38,166 nucleotides of DNA from Bacteroidota bacterium (GCA_021323535.1 JAJONO010000066.1:1-38166), one strand, 5' to 3'; shown: positions 8,115 through 16,062, counted from the stretch's first letter. Notes: a model not told the origin generated them from the sequence alone. Made by a program: numbers and translations.

Positions 8115-8789
8115 TTAGTCGAAATACGGAATAAACTCTCCCTGCGTACATCCCGGAACAGGCACAAGGTTATCGCCTTTAATATCACAGCCAGCAATGG
8201 ACGTTAGTTTCTGATACCAGGTCTTTTCAAATTTCTTATCCAGTTTCGAAAGTTCAATGAGCATATGAAAACCGCCGCGGGTGTTCAGGATCTTAATACA
8301 ATCGGTGTTGATGTGTTTCGCCGCTTCTTCCAACACCACATTTTTATCCACATGATCGAAATCAAGATCAAAATAAATTTTACGCGAACAGCTTGTTTGA
8401 ATTTCAGACATTACTTCCTGGTGAGGATTGTAGCCCGAGTATTCTTTTGTAATGAGTTCGGCAAAACGTATAAGAGAAGATTTGGCTGCTTTGTCGAGTC
8501 CGCGTGGATTAGGGTTAATATACACCGCCAGTGCTTCCTGTGGAATAGGCTGGCCCTTTTGTCTGTAGGAACCCTCTTCGCATTCGAGTTGTTTTAGTTT
8601 GTCGAACAGGTAATCTTTGGTAGAAGTAAATCTTTTTAATTGTGCTTTATCGGAAGATAGTCCGGCGTTCCTTAAATATTTATTTCGTGCAAGAAGGGTA
8701 ACATAATAAATTTCGTTCTTCTGAAGTTCAGGTAACCAGTCAATGAATTCACGAAGTTTTTGTTCGTCTTTAATAATACGGTAATTCAT
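8115..8789 (-). CDS. Stand-alone archaeo-eukaryotic primase (AEP)-like protein
   Basis: A 224-residue soluble protein. I see the three AEP active-site signatures in order: motif [10 protein letters not shown] with Asp141, Asp143 and Asp145; motif [14 protein letters not shown] with His175; and motif [16 protein letters not shown] with Asp206 followed by the 'VPG' turn common in primases and primase-polymerases. This is inferred from the spacing and hydrophobic pattern, not from a search. There is no helicase, zinc finger or ligase domain. The N-terminal ~120 residues are helical and basic. It lies 11 bases after the lipoprotein gene and before the Dph6-like gene. If correct it could make primers or act in repair or tolerance. 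Otherwise it is a hypothetical protein of unknown role. Confidence 0.6.
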   Translation of the reverse strand: MNYRIIKDEQKLREFIDWLPELQKNEIYYVTLLARNKYLRNAGLSSDKAQLKRFTSTKDYLFDKLKQLECEEGSYRQKGQPIPQEALAVYINPNPRGLDKAAKSSLIRFAELITKEYSGYNPHQEVMSEIQTSCSRKIYFDLDFDHVDKNVVLEEAAKHINTDCIKILNTRGGFHMLIELSKLDKKFEKTWYQKLTSIAGCDIKGDNLVPVPGCTQGEFIPYFD

Positions 8790-8800
8790 AAGAGAAAATA

Positions 8801-9175
8801 TTAATCGTACAGAGCCTGTTCAAGGTATACAGTGCAGCCATCAATGACGCATTCGGTTTGTTGTTTTTCGCCTTCGGCTTCCAGTTTTATGATCAGGCTT
8901 TTGATGTTGCTTAGGGACGTGGCTCTGAGAGTGACCTTTTCGTCTTCGCGGCAATTTTTAGTAAGGCTCCAATTGGCGTTGATCTCTTCGGTATGTGTGT
9001 CTGAAGGATTGTGTGTTCCAAAACGGTATTCAATGCTGGCAGAGCAGGGCAGTGAATCGTATTTCTTTTTAATGATCACGTCGTACTGCACGGTAAATTC
9101 TTTCTTTTTACAATTTGAAAGAGAAATACAGAAAAGAAAGGCGAAGGGAATGAAGATGTATTTATGGGTTTTCAT
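8801..9175 (-). CDS. Small lipoprotein of unknown function
   Basis: A 124-residue predicted lipoprotein. The signal peptide at residues 1-22 ends in the lipobox SLSNC, and KKKEF follows the cysteine. The mature part is short and beta-rich, with Cys in [17 protein letters not shown] and [11 protein letters not shown], so disulfides are possible. I do not recognise a family. It is probably an envelope protein. It is followed after 11 bases by the primase-like gene, but a shared function is doubtful. Confidence 0.75.
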   Translation of the reverse strand: MKTHKYIFIPFAFLFCISLSNCKKKEFTVQYDVIIKKKYDSLPCSASIEYRFGTHNPSDTHTEEINANWSLTKNCREDEKVTLRATSLSNIKSLIIKLEAEGEKQQTECVIDGCTVYLEQALYD

Positions 9176-9281
9176 TATGTTGAAGGTAAGAATCTTTTTT
9201 TATTTACGACTTGTAAAAACCATGGAATGAGTGACGGCTGTGAAAACTCTAGCCGTTGAAATAAATGAATGATTGAATAGG

Positions 9282-10454
9282 TCAATTTCCTCCAAAAAAC
9301 TTCCTTAGCTTTTTAAAAAGACCTTGTTCAGGCTCAGGTTCAATCTTTTTATTCAGGATTTCAGGTAGTTTCTGAAACGGATCATTCTCTGTTTTTGGTG
9401 AATTATGTTTTTTCTGCACGGATTCAGTTATGATATCCGTTTTAATTTTTAAAGCATCCGTATTTACCTTTTCTTCATAAGTCTTGCGACTCTTACGGGT
9501 AACTGAAGGCAAGTTATGTAGAATCGATGAAGCGAATCCGGCAAACTCGAAAGCATCCAGCACGTTCTTTTTGAAAACATCCAGATTGTAGGGAAGGGTA
9601 TCAGGATTAGTGATTACTGAAGCGTCTTCATAAAGCAGGATATTGTCGCCATAATTTCCGACTATTTTCTTTTTATATCTCCAATAATCCCAGGTTTCAT
9701 AAAGACTCGATCCTTTTGAGCTTGAATCTGATTTATGAATTACTGCATTCGGAAAGATAGGTTCCCAGTTTCCTGACAAGAGGTATTCCAGTTTTTTTAA
9801 ATCAACATTATCGGCGCTGCATTCATTTACTAAAGCCTGCAATGCCTGTGTTCTTGTTTCAGCATTAAAGGTTTCATGTTTCAGTAAATACATGAGATCA
9901 AAAAGATCTTTGAAGCGTGGACGAACCAATGACTGATGAATCTTCCAGGAGATCTGAAGGGCCAGCGGAACAGTATAAGGAACAATGAAAGCGTCGCCTT
10001 CAAGGGGGTTGTATAGCAGTGGAACAGGCGGCACTTCAATATCAAGATTAAAGGATAAATCGAAAGAGATATTACCTGTTATTTCATTCTCTTTTGATTT
10101 ATCGGTATAGTAGTATTTTATATCTGTATTTATCGTTGGAAAATCATCGGCCATAGCATAATCGATCATTCTCCAGAATGCGTTTTCACTGAAGCTTCTG
10201 AACCTGAAGTTGTCGTCCATTTTTAGTTCAGTCACCGCCGTGGCCCATGCATTGAATTTTTCTTTCGCGTCATCAATGTCGCTCAGATTATCCATGTAAA
10301 CCCAATCCAGGTCGTTAGGAACACGAATGGAAGTGTTGGGCATATACTGACGGGTTACAAAACTTCCTTTGAGCATAAAGGGTAACTTTAACTCTGAGGC
10401 TCTTCTTAAAAACGCTTCGTAAGCCAGTAATTCTATTTGTTTCTCTTGGTCCAT
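9282..10454 (-). CDS. AbiEii-type nucleotidyltransferase (putative toxin-like component)
   Basis: A 390-residue protein with the nucleotidyltransferase fold of the AbiEii/AbiGii family. The GS motif is at Gly30-Ser31, the paired acids at Asp48-Leu-Asp50 (NDLDWV), and a third acidic strand near FNLDIEV (about 135-141). A lysine follows at 171 (WKIHQ) and the family block RPRFKDLFDLMYLL is at 178-191. AbiEii is the toxin of type IV AbiE toxin-antitoxin/phage-defence modules and transfers nucleotides to RNA. The C-terminal ~130 residues are Lys/Ser-rich, low complexity and atypical. It lies 5 bases downstream of an unrecognised gene (10460-11047), where AbiE systems would carry the AbiEi antitoxin, but that gene does not look like AbiEi. 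A defence role is inference. Confidence 0.75.
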   Translation of the reverse strand: MDQEKQIELLAYEAFLRRASELKLPFMLKGSFVTRQYMPNTSIRVPNDLDWVYMDNLSDIDDAKEKFNAWATAVTELKMDDNFRFRSFSENAFWRMIDYAMADDFPTINTDIKYYYTDKSKENEITGNISFDLSFNLDIEVPPVPLLYNPLEGDAFIVPYTVPLALQISWKIHQSLVRPRFKDLFDLMYLLKHETFNAETRTQALQALVNECSADNVDLKKLEYLLSGNWEPIFPNAVIHKSDSSSKGSSLYETWDYWRYKKKIVGNYGDNILLYEDASVITNPDTLPYNLDVFKKNVLDAFEFAGFASSILHNLPSVTRKSRKTYEEKVNTDALKIKTDIITESVQKKHNSPKTENDPFQKLPEILNKKIEPEPEQGLFKKLRKFFGGN

Positions 10455-10459
10455 TATGT

Positions 10460-11047
10460 TTAATTTGGCAACCAGCCGTTATCGAGTAAAATATTTGTGT
10501 CGTAAATACAGAATTCCCATTCGTTTTTTGAAATGTTCCAGCCGCCGGATTTTAAATCTTCTATCAAAGTATCTACCCGTTGTTTATATTTTTCCTTGTC
10601 GTTTTCTCTCAATGTTACAAAACGGGTGGAGTTATCTTCCTTTAAAGCGTTAGAAGATAAATGGGCTTTGTGTTCCTTGCAAAGTTGAAGCAGCGATTTT
10701 GAATTCTGATAAATTACTTTTCCGTGCCATTCAAAATAAGCAGGGAAATTTCCTGTATCTATTAAATGAGAATCATTAAAAGGGATTTCAATTTTTACCC
10801 GCCTCACTTTTAAATTATGTTCATCAAATATTTTTTTATCTTCTGTGATCAGATTTAAAACTTCTTCCAGGCTTACGGAGTGAATCACTTTGGAATACAT
10901 GGGTTGTTTTACAAATTCCCCACGATCCAGTTCTATCAGTAAAGGTTTAGCGTTCTGTTTTTTACAGAATTTAATGAATGTTTGTTCTTCACCTTTCAAT
11001 AAATCTTCAATCGTAATATGTACCTCAAAGGGGATTCTGGCTTTCAA
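10460..11047 (-). CDS. Unrecognised partner protein of the AbiEii-like gene
   Basis: A 195-residue soluble protein with a TTG start at 11047; no ATG is near and TATATTTA lies upstream on the minus strand. It opens with FEVHITIEDL, has RVKIEIPFNDSHL in the middle (about 82-94) and a second segment AYFEWHGKV, then HKAHLSSNAL and TRFVTLRE. It ends with GGWNISKNEWEFCIYDTN and LDNGWLPN. The two halves look like related alpha/beta units, each with a strand containing H-x-[TS]. This loosely recalls 2H phosphoesterases or ferredoxin-like duplications, but I cannot assign a family. It is transcribed with the nucleotidyltransferase (5-base gap) and diverges from topoisomerase IB. Confidence 0.7.
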   Translation of the reverse strand: MKARIPFEVHITIEDLLKGEEQTFIKFCKKQNAKPLLIELDRGEFVKQPMYSKVIHSVSLEEVLNLITEDKKIFDEHNLKVRRVKIEIPFNDSHLIDTGNFPAYFEWHGKVIYQNSKSLLQLCKEHKAHLSSNALKEDNSTRFVTLRENDKEKYKQRVDTLIEDLKSGGWNISKNEWEFCIYDTNILLDNGWLPN

Positions 11048-11117
11048 AATGGAGCAATTAGCTATTAAATATACAAATGTTTCAATTTGGCATCAATTTT
11101 TTATCCCCCGAAATATC

Positions 11118-12221
11118 ATGCTATTATTAACGGAAGATATTTCGCTTTCTGAAAAAACAGTAAAAACCATTTTAAAGGATGGTGAAAAAGCGGCCGGGGC
11201 AGTGGATCTCATTTATGTAAACGACCGTCAGCAAGGAATAAAAAGAGTTAAGCAGGGAAGAAATTTCATTTACGTATCGGGCAGAAGAAAGATTAAAAAC
11301 AAAGGGCTTCTCAACCGCATTAAAAAGCTGGTGATCCCCCCGGCATGGAAAGATGTTTGGATCTGCAATCTCGAAAACGGACATTTACAGGCCACCGGTT
11401 TCGATCTTAAAAAAAGAAAGCAGTATAAATATCATTCACTCTGGAGCTCGTTACGTAATCATACAAAATTTTATGGGTTGTATGCTTTCGGAAAGGCTGT
11501 TCCTGAAATACGAAAACACATTGAACAGGATCTTTCGTTACCCGGACTACCACCTCAAAAGGTTCTGGCTATTGTAGTTTGTCTTATGGAACGCACCAGC
11601 ATCAGGGTTGGAAATAATATGTATGAAAAATTGTACGGCTCGTTCGGACTCACCACCTTAAAAGATCAGCACGTAAAGATCAATGGTAATGAACTCAAAT
11701 TCTCTTTTAAAGGAAAGAAAGGTATTATGCAAAACGTTAGTGTTAAGAATAAACGTCTTGCTGCTCTCGTAAAAGAATGTCGCGATGTTCCCGGGAAGGA
11801 ACTGTTCCAGTACTACGGGGAGGATGGAAAACGTCATAAAATTGATTCAGGTATGGTGAATGCCTATATTAAAAAAATAAGCGGACACGATTTCTCGGCT
11901 AAGGATTTCAGAACCTGGGCAGGAACTGTTCAGGCTCTTATGGCCTTTAAAGAGTTGGGAAGCAGCGATACCGCAACCGGAACAAAAAAGAAAATAGTGG
12001 CCGCGCTAGATATGGTGGCTGCTCATCTTGGAAACACAAGAACGGTTTGTAAAAAATATTACGTTCATCCCGTTCTCATTCATCTTTACGAAACCGGAAA
12101 ACTGGATAAATACCTTAAAGGTTCGGGGAGATTTAAGAAATGTAGCGTTCACGATCTCGAGTGTGAAGAGAAGCAGCTGATGAAGATCCTGCATCTGGAA
12201 AAAACAGAATATTCCTCTTAA
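11118..12221 (+). CDS. DNA topoisomerase IB (poxvirus-like bacterial type)
   Basis: A 367-residue enzyme that relaxes supercoiled DNA through a 3'-phosphotyrosyl intermediate. The N-terminal domain contains GRNFIYVSG and KKLVIPPAWKDVWIC (about 47-83). Catalytic residues recognisable by pattern are Arg163 (RTSIRVGN), a lysine in the FKGKKG hairpin (about 198-201), Arg265 (AKDFRTWAGT), and Tyr315 in KKYYVHP as the probable nucleophile. The frame is open back to 10890, but that part is antisense to the neighbouring gene. ATG at 11118 gives the usual bacterial length. It diverges from the AbiEii operon across only 70 bases. A palindromic repeat begins 3 bases after the stop. Confidence 0.93.
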   Translation: MLLLTEDISLSEKTVKTILKDGEKAAGAVDLIYVNDRQQGIKRVKQGRNFIYVSGRRKIKNKGLLNRIKKLVIPPAWKDVWICNLENGHLQATGFDLKKRKQYKYHSLWSSLRNHTKFYGLYAFGKAVPEIRKHIEQDLSLPGLPPQKVLAIVVCLMERTSIRVGNNMYEKLYGSFGLTTLKDQHVKINGNELKFSFKGKKGIMQNVSVKNKRLAALVKECRDVPGKELFQYYGEDGKRHKIDSGMVNAYIKKISGHDFSAKDFRTWAGTVQALMAFKELGSSDTATGTKKKIVAALDMVAAHLGNTRTVCKKYYVHPVLIHLYETGKLDKYLKGSGRFKKCSVHDLECEEKQLMKILHLEKTEYSS

Positions 12222-12223
12222 GG

Positions 12224-12325
12224 TAGCCACAGATTACACTGATTTCGCAAATGGTTTGCCTTTAATTATCTGGTTATTGATTTTAAGTAATTCTGCTTCT
12301 GTGAAATCAGCGAAATCTGCGGCTA
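12224..12325. repeat. MITE-like element with 25-bp terminal inverted repeats
   Basis: About 102 bases bounded by TAGCC...GGCTA. The left 25 bases (from TAGCCACAGATTACACTGAT) and the complement of the right end (TAGCCGCAGATTTCGCTGAT) agree at about 21 of 25 positions. It has no coding capacity. It is the longest well-preserved member of the family also seen at 2860-2922 and 7231-7284. Confidence 0.8.
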
Positions 12326-12354
12326 AAAAAGTCATGCAATACGGGTTATTTGTT

Positions 12355-12362
12355 TATATTTG
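12355..12362 (+). promoter_or_regulatory. -7 promoter box for the zinc-ribbon gene
   Basis: TATATTTG matches TAnnTTTG exactly and ends 7 bases before the ATG at 12370, pointing to a very short or absent leader. No clear -33 TTG was found. Confidence 0.5.
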
Positions 12363-12369
12363 AAATAAC

Positions 12370-12990
12370 ATGAATCCTGAATTTAATCAAGAAGAACGTG
12401 AACTGATCAAGCTGGTTGGTTTTTTCAAAAAACGTGCCGAACGCATGATAGAAGAAAAGAAAGTTGGCGAAGAATACAAACAACTTATTGAAACCTGCGA
12501 GAAACTTGTTGAACAGCTTCACGTACATGCGAAGAACCGTGAAATTGTTCTGGGTGAGCGCCAACAACTAAGTAATCTTGTAAAAGATAATGCCCGTTGT
12601 CCTAAATGCGATAGCATGGATCAACTAAAAATGATTGGTACAGATAAAAACGAACAAGGTTGGAAAAGCAACAAGTACAAATGTAGAAAATGTAATATCG
12701 AGTTTGTATGGAGCGCTCCGAATAATCCGTGGGACATGATTCCTTACGTAGAGAATTTTATTGCTAACCTTGAAAAGAAACTCGCCGACGAACAACCGGG
12801 TGAGCTTGCAGTTCAGGAAACAACGCGTGTCATAGACCAGATGAAGGCCAACGTAGCAAAATTAAAACCTGTTGTAGAAGCGTCTGACCTTGATTACGCC
12901 GAACTCGAAATGCGTGAAACTGAAATGGCTAACATCATTAAACAATTCAAAAAGACATTGATGATCGAGAAGATCAAAATGGAAGATTGA
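12370..12990 (+). CDS. Zinc-ribbon protein flanked by coiled coils, unknown function
   Basis: A 206-residue cytoplasmic protein. Residues 1-75 are strongly helical and charged (EERELIKLVGFFKKRAERMI). A zinc ribbon follows, with CPKCDS at about 77-80 and CRKCNIEF at about 104-107. The C-terminal 80 residues are again helical (VIDQMKANVAKLKPVVEASD). The ribbon between coiled coils suggests a nucleic-acid or protein-binding adaptor. I do not recognise a named family. It is a single gene with its own promoter box (12355-12362). Simple repeats and a decayed CACAGATT element follow it. Confidence 0.8.
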   Translation: MNPEFNQEERELIKLVGFFKKRAERMIEEKKVGEEYKQLIETCEKLVEQLHVHAKNREIVLGERQQLSNLVKDNARCPKCDSMDQLKMIGTDKNEQGWKSNKYKCRKCNIEFVWSAPNNPWDMIPYVENFIANLEKKLADEQPGELAVQETTRVIDQMKANVAKLKPVVEASDLDYAELEMRETEMANIIKQFKKTLMIEKIKMED

Positions 12991-13033
12991 TCGAGATGTA
13001 AAATGTTGAATGGAAAATGTAAAATGGAGTTTT

Positions 13034-13200
13034 AGCCACATATTTCACAGATTGACACAGATTTACCCGCACAGAAATTTATAGATAGCTTGGCTGCTAA
13101 TTTCACAAATCCTGATTTAACCTTGACTCCTTTTTTTCGCTTTAGCGGAAACATGCCTTTTTACATACACAGCTTTGTGGCCTTTGTGTTAAAACATAAA
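13034..13200. repeat. ~165-bp dispersed repeat, copy 1 (downstream of the C25-like gene)
   Basis: It begins with TAGCCACATATTTCACAGAT and ends with GGCCTTTGTGTTAAAACATA, stopping 3 bases short of the C25-like gene. A second copy in the same orientation lies at 15638-15806. The two share the order: CACAGATT-like start, 'tagatagct/agatagttt', 'aatttcac-aat-ctg', and the final CTTTGTGTTAAAA. Confidence 0.7.
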
Positions 13201-13202
13201 AG

Positions 13203-15410
13203 CTAATCAATAATCAATTTCTTAACCGCACTCCTGTTATTTTCATCTGTGATCTTAACAAGGTATAATCCTCTCCTGAATGTTGATACATCTACTTTTA
13301 ATCGTGACTTGATTTCTTTTACTGAATGAACCAGCTTTCCTTCGCTGTTGTAAATATTCATGCTGCAACTGCTGTACACCATTCCTGAAAGCGTAAACTC
13401 ATTGTTGGTTGGATTCGGATAGAGATCAATATCAGAATTCGTTAATAAAAGTTCTTTCACGCCAACACTATTGATCTGGATTACGAAATCACTGGTATCA
13501 CCCAAACACGTGCTTGATGCTATCAAAGTAATGGTATACGTACCGTTTGCTGTATAAGTGTAAACAGGATTTGTTGCAGTGCTGGTTGCACCATTTCCAA
13601 AATCCCATAAATAATTAGTAGCGTTGGTTGAAGTATTATTGCAGGTAATCGTGTTACTGTTCGAAAGGGCCAGGAACTGTGCTGTTACCGGAAGAGGTGG
13701 ATTTGCGTTCATGGCAGTATCTGCAATTCCTTCACTCATGTTGTAGTAAGTTCCGCTTGGTACATTTTCTAATACAAGGGCCCGCACCATATATTTATTG
13801 ATTCCTCCTGTTAACAAACAAACATCGGTGTAAGTCGTTCCTGTGATCAATGAAGAATTGATTTTTGTATAATCGGTGTTCACAGGATCTTTTCTGTAAA
13901 TATTATATCCAAGCACATTGGTTTGTGTGGATGCGCTCCAGCTTACATCACAGTTAAATCCGTTCTTTTGGGCAACTACGTTTGAAACAGGGGCAACAAT
14001 ATCGTTACGCAACGTGGGGTCGCCCATTAATCCGCCATTGTGTATCCATCCGCCATGAATACCGTAAATATTCGGATAATAAAGTGCAGATTGATAATTC
14101 TGGATCAAAGTTGTTGCATAACCTATATTTTCTCCGAGGCCCATGTGGTGAAAATACCAATGTGGACGACCAGACCATACATTCGTCAGAATTTTTCCCT
14201 GTGCAAGAGGCGCGCGTAAAAAATTATTGGTAATGTCCCAGTCACCAAAATAACTTCCGAATAACATGGTAAAAACTCCCTGAAGGTTTGCTGCGGCAAA
14301 GTTTGTTGTGTTTCCGATTCCTCCGGCGCTCACATAAGTTCCTCCTCCGGTTCCGTAGCTCCATTGGTAAGAAGTAGTAGCCGTTCCCATACTTGCAAAA
14401 TAATCTGCAGTTACAACATTTGTATTTCCTACCATGGCGCTTAAATTACCATAACCGCTGGCAGCAAAAGCTTCGCCGCTCATGTAACCGAAATTGTCGT
14501 CCACAACACCTTTTTTCTCTACTGTAAAAATCTTTTTTCTGTAATCGTGATCTTTGTCAAGATAGTTTTTCATCAGTTGCGTTTCTGTCAATGTGAATGA
14601 AGTCATGTTTGCAAGGTCAACTCGCCCTACTTGTAGTTCTGTCTGACTTGGAATAACACTCTGATCAAACTTTCCATCGCCCGGAACATTTTGTGTTCTT
14701 GCGGGAGAAGCGGTTGTAGAATTTACAGATACGTCGGTCCAGGAACCATTCACATCAGCATAATAAGCATCAGTAGGCCAGGCGCCGAGGTGATCGGGGT
14801 GACCATCCGGATTAAGATTTCCGCTATAAGGAACAGGTACATGTCCAAAAATAAACATGGCTTTTGTATTCACAGGATCATTGTTGTAATCGTTCACTAC
14901 AATAGATTTTACGTGAGTAACACTTCCTGTTCTTAAAACATCATGGCGTATTACTGTCCATCCATCGCCTTCAAGATCGTCTTCCAGTCGTTTTAATTCT
15001 GTTGCCAGAGAAACGTTGAAAGTGCTGTCAACCATAAGAATTAACTTACCACGCGATTCTATTGCCGGAACTTCAATTCCTGAATTTAAATAACCATAAC
15101 CGGTATAAGTAGACCCTGTTCGCTGAACTTTGTATTCATAAGAAATACCTGTGCTAACTGTATTATCTAAATAAGATGTAGTTGTTCCGCTTACTGTTGA
15201 TAATGCTACTCCCCACGTAGTAGCACTTTTCAGTTTTCTGAAGATGGTGTATTGTGTAGAAGTGCCGTTGGTTGGCCATCCTATTGTAATTTGTGCAGGA
15301 GAATTTTGTACAGTTGCGCTAAGCATCACCGAACAATCCTGTGATGATTGCGAGAAAGAAAGGGTAGAAAATAATAAGCTGAATAAAGCGGCGTAAATTT
15401 TTTTACTCAT
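13203..15410 (-). CDS. T9SS-secreted protein with gingipain (C25)-like fold, probably inactive
   Basis: A 735-residue secreted protein. A signal peptide is at 1-21. A fibronectin-III-like domain spans about 25-115. A C25-like region covers about 120-475, then a second Fn3 at ~478-565, a PKD domain at ~575-648 (YLWDFGNGATS), and a type A T9SS sorting domain at ~660-735 (IDLYPNPTNNEFTLSG, ending KKLIID). The C25 features are FIFGHVPVPYSG (187-198), DAYYADVNGSW (214-224), QVGRVDLANM (260-269) and GDPTLRND (463-470). Where active enzymes have the GHG and Cys motifs this protein reads YGTGGGTY and MLFGSYFGDW, so both catalytic residues appear missing. It would be exported across the outer membrane. 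Two repeat copies flank it. Confidence 0.75.
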   Translation of the reverse strand: MSKKIYAALFSLLFSTLSFSQSSQDCSVMLSATVQNSPAQITIGWPTNGTSTQYTIFRKLKSATTWGVALSTVSGTTTSYLDNTVSTGISYEYKVQRTGSTYTGYGYLNSGIEVPAIESRGKLILMVDSTFNVSLATELKRLEDDLEGDGWTVIRHDVLRTGSVTHVKSIVVNDYNNDPVNTKAMFIFGHVPVPYSGNLNPDGHPDHLGAWPTDAYYADVNGSWTDVSVNSTTASPARTQNVPGDGKFDQSVIPSQTELQVGRVDLANMTSFTLTETQLMKNYLDKDHDYRKKIFTVEKKGVVDDNFGYMSGEAFAASGYGNLSAMVGNTNVVTADYFASMGTATTSYQWSYGTGGGTYVSAGGIGNTTNFAAANLQGVFTMLFGSYFGDWDITNNFLRAPLAQGKILTNVWSGRPHWYFHHMGLGENIGYATTLIQNYQSALYYPNIYGIHGGWIHNGGLMGDPTLRNDIVAPVSNVVAQKNGFNCDVSWSASTQTNVLGYNIYRKDPVNTDYTKINSSLITGTTYTDVCLLTGGINKYMVRALVLENVPSGTYYNMSEGIADTAMNANPPLPVTAQFLALSNSNTITCNNTSTNATNYLWDFGNGATSTATNPVYTYTANGTYTITLIASSTCLGDTSDFVIQINSVGVKELLLTNSDIDLYPNPTNNEFTLSGMVYSSCSMNIYNSEGKLVHSVKEIKSRLKVDVSTFRRGLYLVKITDENNRSAVKKLIID

Positions 15411-15580
15411 GGGTTGTAATTATATCTTACCAATATATTTATCAAAAATGACAATGACAAGCAATAAGCAGCTTCTTTGAGTAGAAAGTAATCTAAACTT
15501 TTTAAATGAATTTTCTAAACCGATGTAAGAGTATTAGCGTTTGATCTGGAGATAATTTACAAGTCAAGCAGGGGTTTATT

Positions 15581-15628
15581 TCTCGCAGAGGCTCGCGGAG
15601 TTTTACGCAAAGTTTCGCAAAGCGAGAT
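15581..15628. repeat. Palindromic repeat bounded by TCTCGC...GCGAGA
   Basis: The region starts TCTCGCAGAGGCTCGCGGAG and ends with AAGCGAGATG. The outer six bases are exact inverted repeats, with GCAAAG/TCGCAAAG units inside. It resembles the 'cgcaaagacgcaaag' type of short intergenic repeat that I recall from bacterial genomes. Confidence 0.55.
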
Positions 15629-15637
15629 GCCTTAAGT

Positions 15638-15806
15638 TTGTGACACGGATTTCGCGGATTACACAGATCTGACTACATAAAATTTAAAGATAGTTTCGCT
15701 ATAAATTTCACCAATCTGGGTTTAGCTTTGCTTTCTTTGTTTTCTGCGAAGCAGAAAAACATTCCTTTTCACATAGCTTTAGGACCTTTGTGTTAAAAAC
15801 ATAGAT
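15638..15806. repeat. ~165-bp dispersed repeat, copy 2 (upstream of the C25-like gene)
   Basis: Same orientation as the copy at 13034-13200. It begins TGACACGGATTTCGCGGATT and ends ACCTTTGTGTTAAAAACATA. It is diverged but alignable along most of its length, including the 'catttccttttcacatagctttg/ggacctttgtgtt' type end. Confidence 0.65.
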
Positions 15807-15965
15807 GAATGCGTAGAAGCTAATTTGTAATTCTTAATTCAAGATTTCTCATTTCAAAAAAATCCCCGTCAATTCACCGGCCAGGCTTCATTAACGAGGA
15901 TCTGTTTTGCTAAACAATATTTTTATGACCAGGACTTGATTCTTGCATCTTGTATCTTGGTTCTC

Positions 15966-16000
15966 GTCCTTCGGCTTCCTTCGAATGTGCTCAGGACGAC
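15966..16000. repeat. Dispersed CCTTCGA...CTCAGGA(C/T)GAC repeat
   Basis: It contains CCTTCGAATGTGCTCAGGAC followed by GAC. Inverted-orientation relatives occur at 34640-34692 (GTCGTCC...TCGAAGG) and 35824-35853 (GTCATCCTGAGCGTAGTCGA). This is a short intergenic repeat family with at least three members in the window. Confidence 0.65.
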
Positions 16001-16020
16001 ACCTCCGGTTTTACTTGTAT

Positions 16021-16062
16021 GTCGTAGGGGGCAGGATAAGCGCTTATCCCGCCCGATTCGAC
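16021..16062. terminator. Strong stem-loop directly after the PKD-protein gene
   Basis: A perfect 16-base palindrome GGATAAGCGCTTATCC (16034-16049) is extended by GGGC/GCCC (16029-16032 with 16051-16054) and an outer GTCG/CGAC (16021-16024 with 16059-16062). It abuts the stop codon at 16063. It has no T-run on either side, so a terminator or mRNA-stabilising role is likely but not certain. Confidence 0.55.

Larger units (their letters stand above)
15411..16020. other. Long intergenic region of decayed repeats, no gene
   Basis: About 610 bases with no plausible gene. It holds a palindrome (15581-15628), copy 2 of the ~165-bp repeat (15638-15806), simple degenerate runs such as TTGATTCTTGCATCTTGTAT, and a CCTTCGA...CTCAGGACGAC repeat (15966-16000). 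The promoter of the gene starting at 15410 should lie at its left end, but no good TAnnTTTG match was found. Confidence 0.7.

Noticed and set aside
10890-11117. Upstream extension of the topoisomerase IB frame
   Set aside because: It runs antisense through the start of the AbiEii-partner gene, and ATG 11118 already gives the full family length.
9282-12990. A larger defence island around the AbiEii-like gene
   Set aside because: Neighbours are a topoisomerase and general genes. No restriction, CRISPR, retron, CBASS or integrase genes are present.
13000-16062. CRISPR-like spacing of the CACAGATT repeats
   Set aside because: Copies are palindromic, degenerate and irregularly spaced, with no constant-length spacers and no cas genes.
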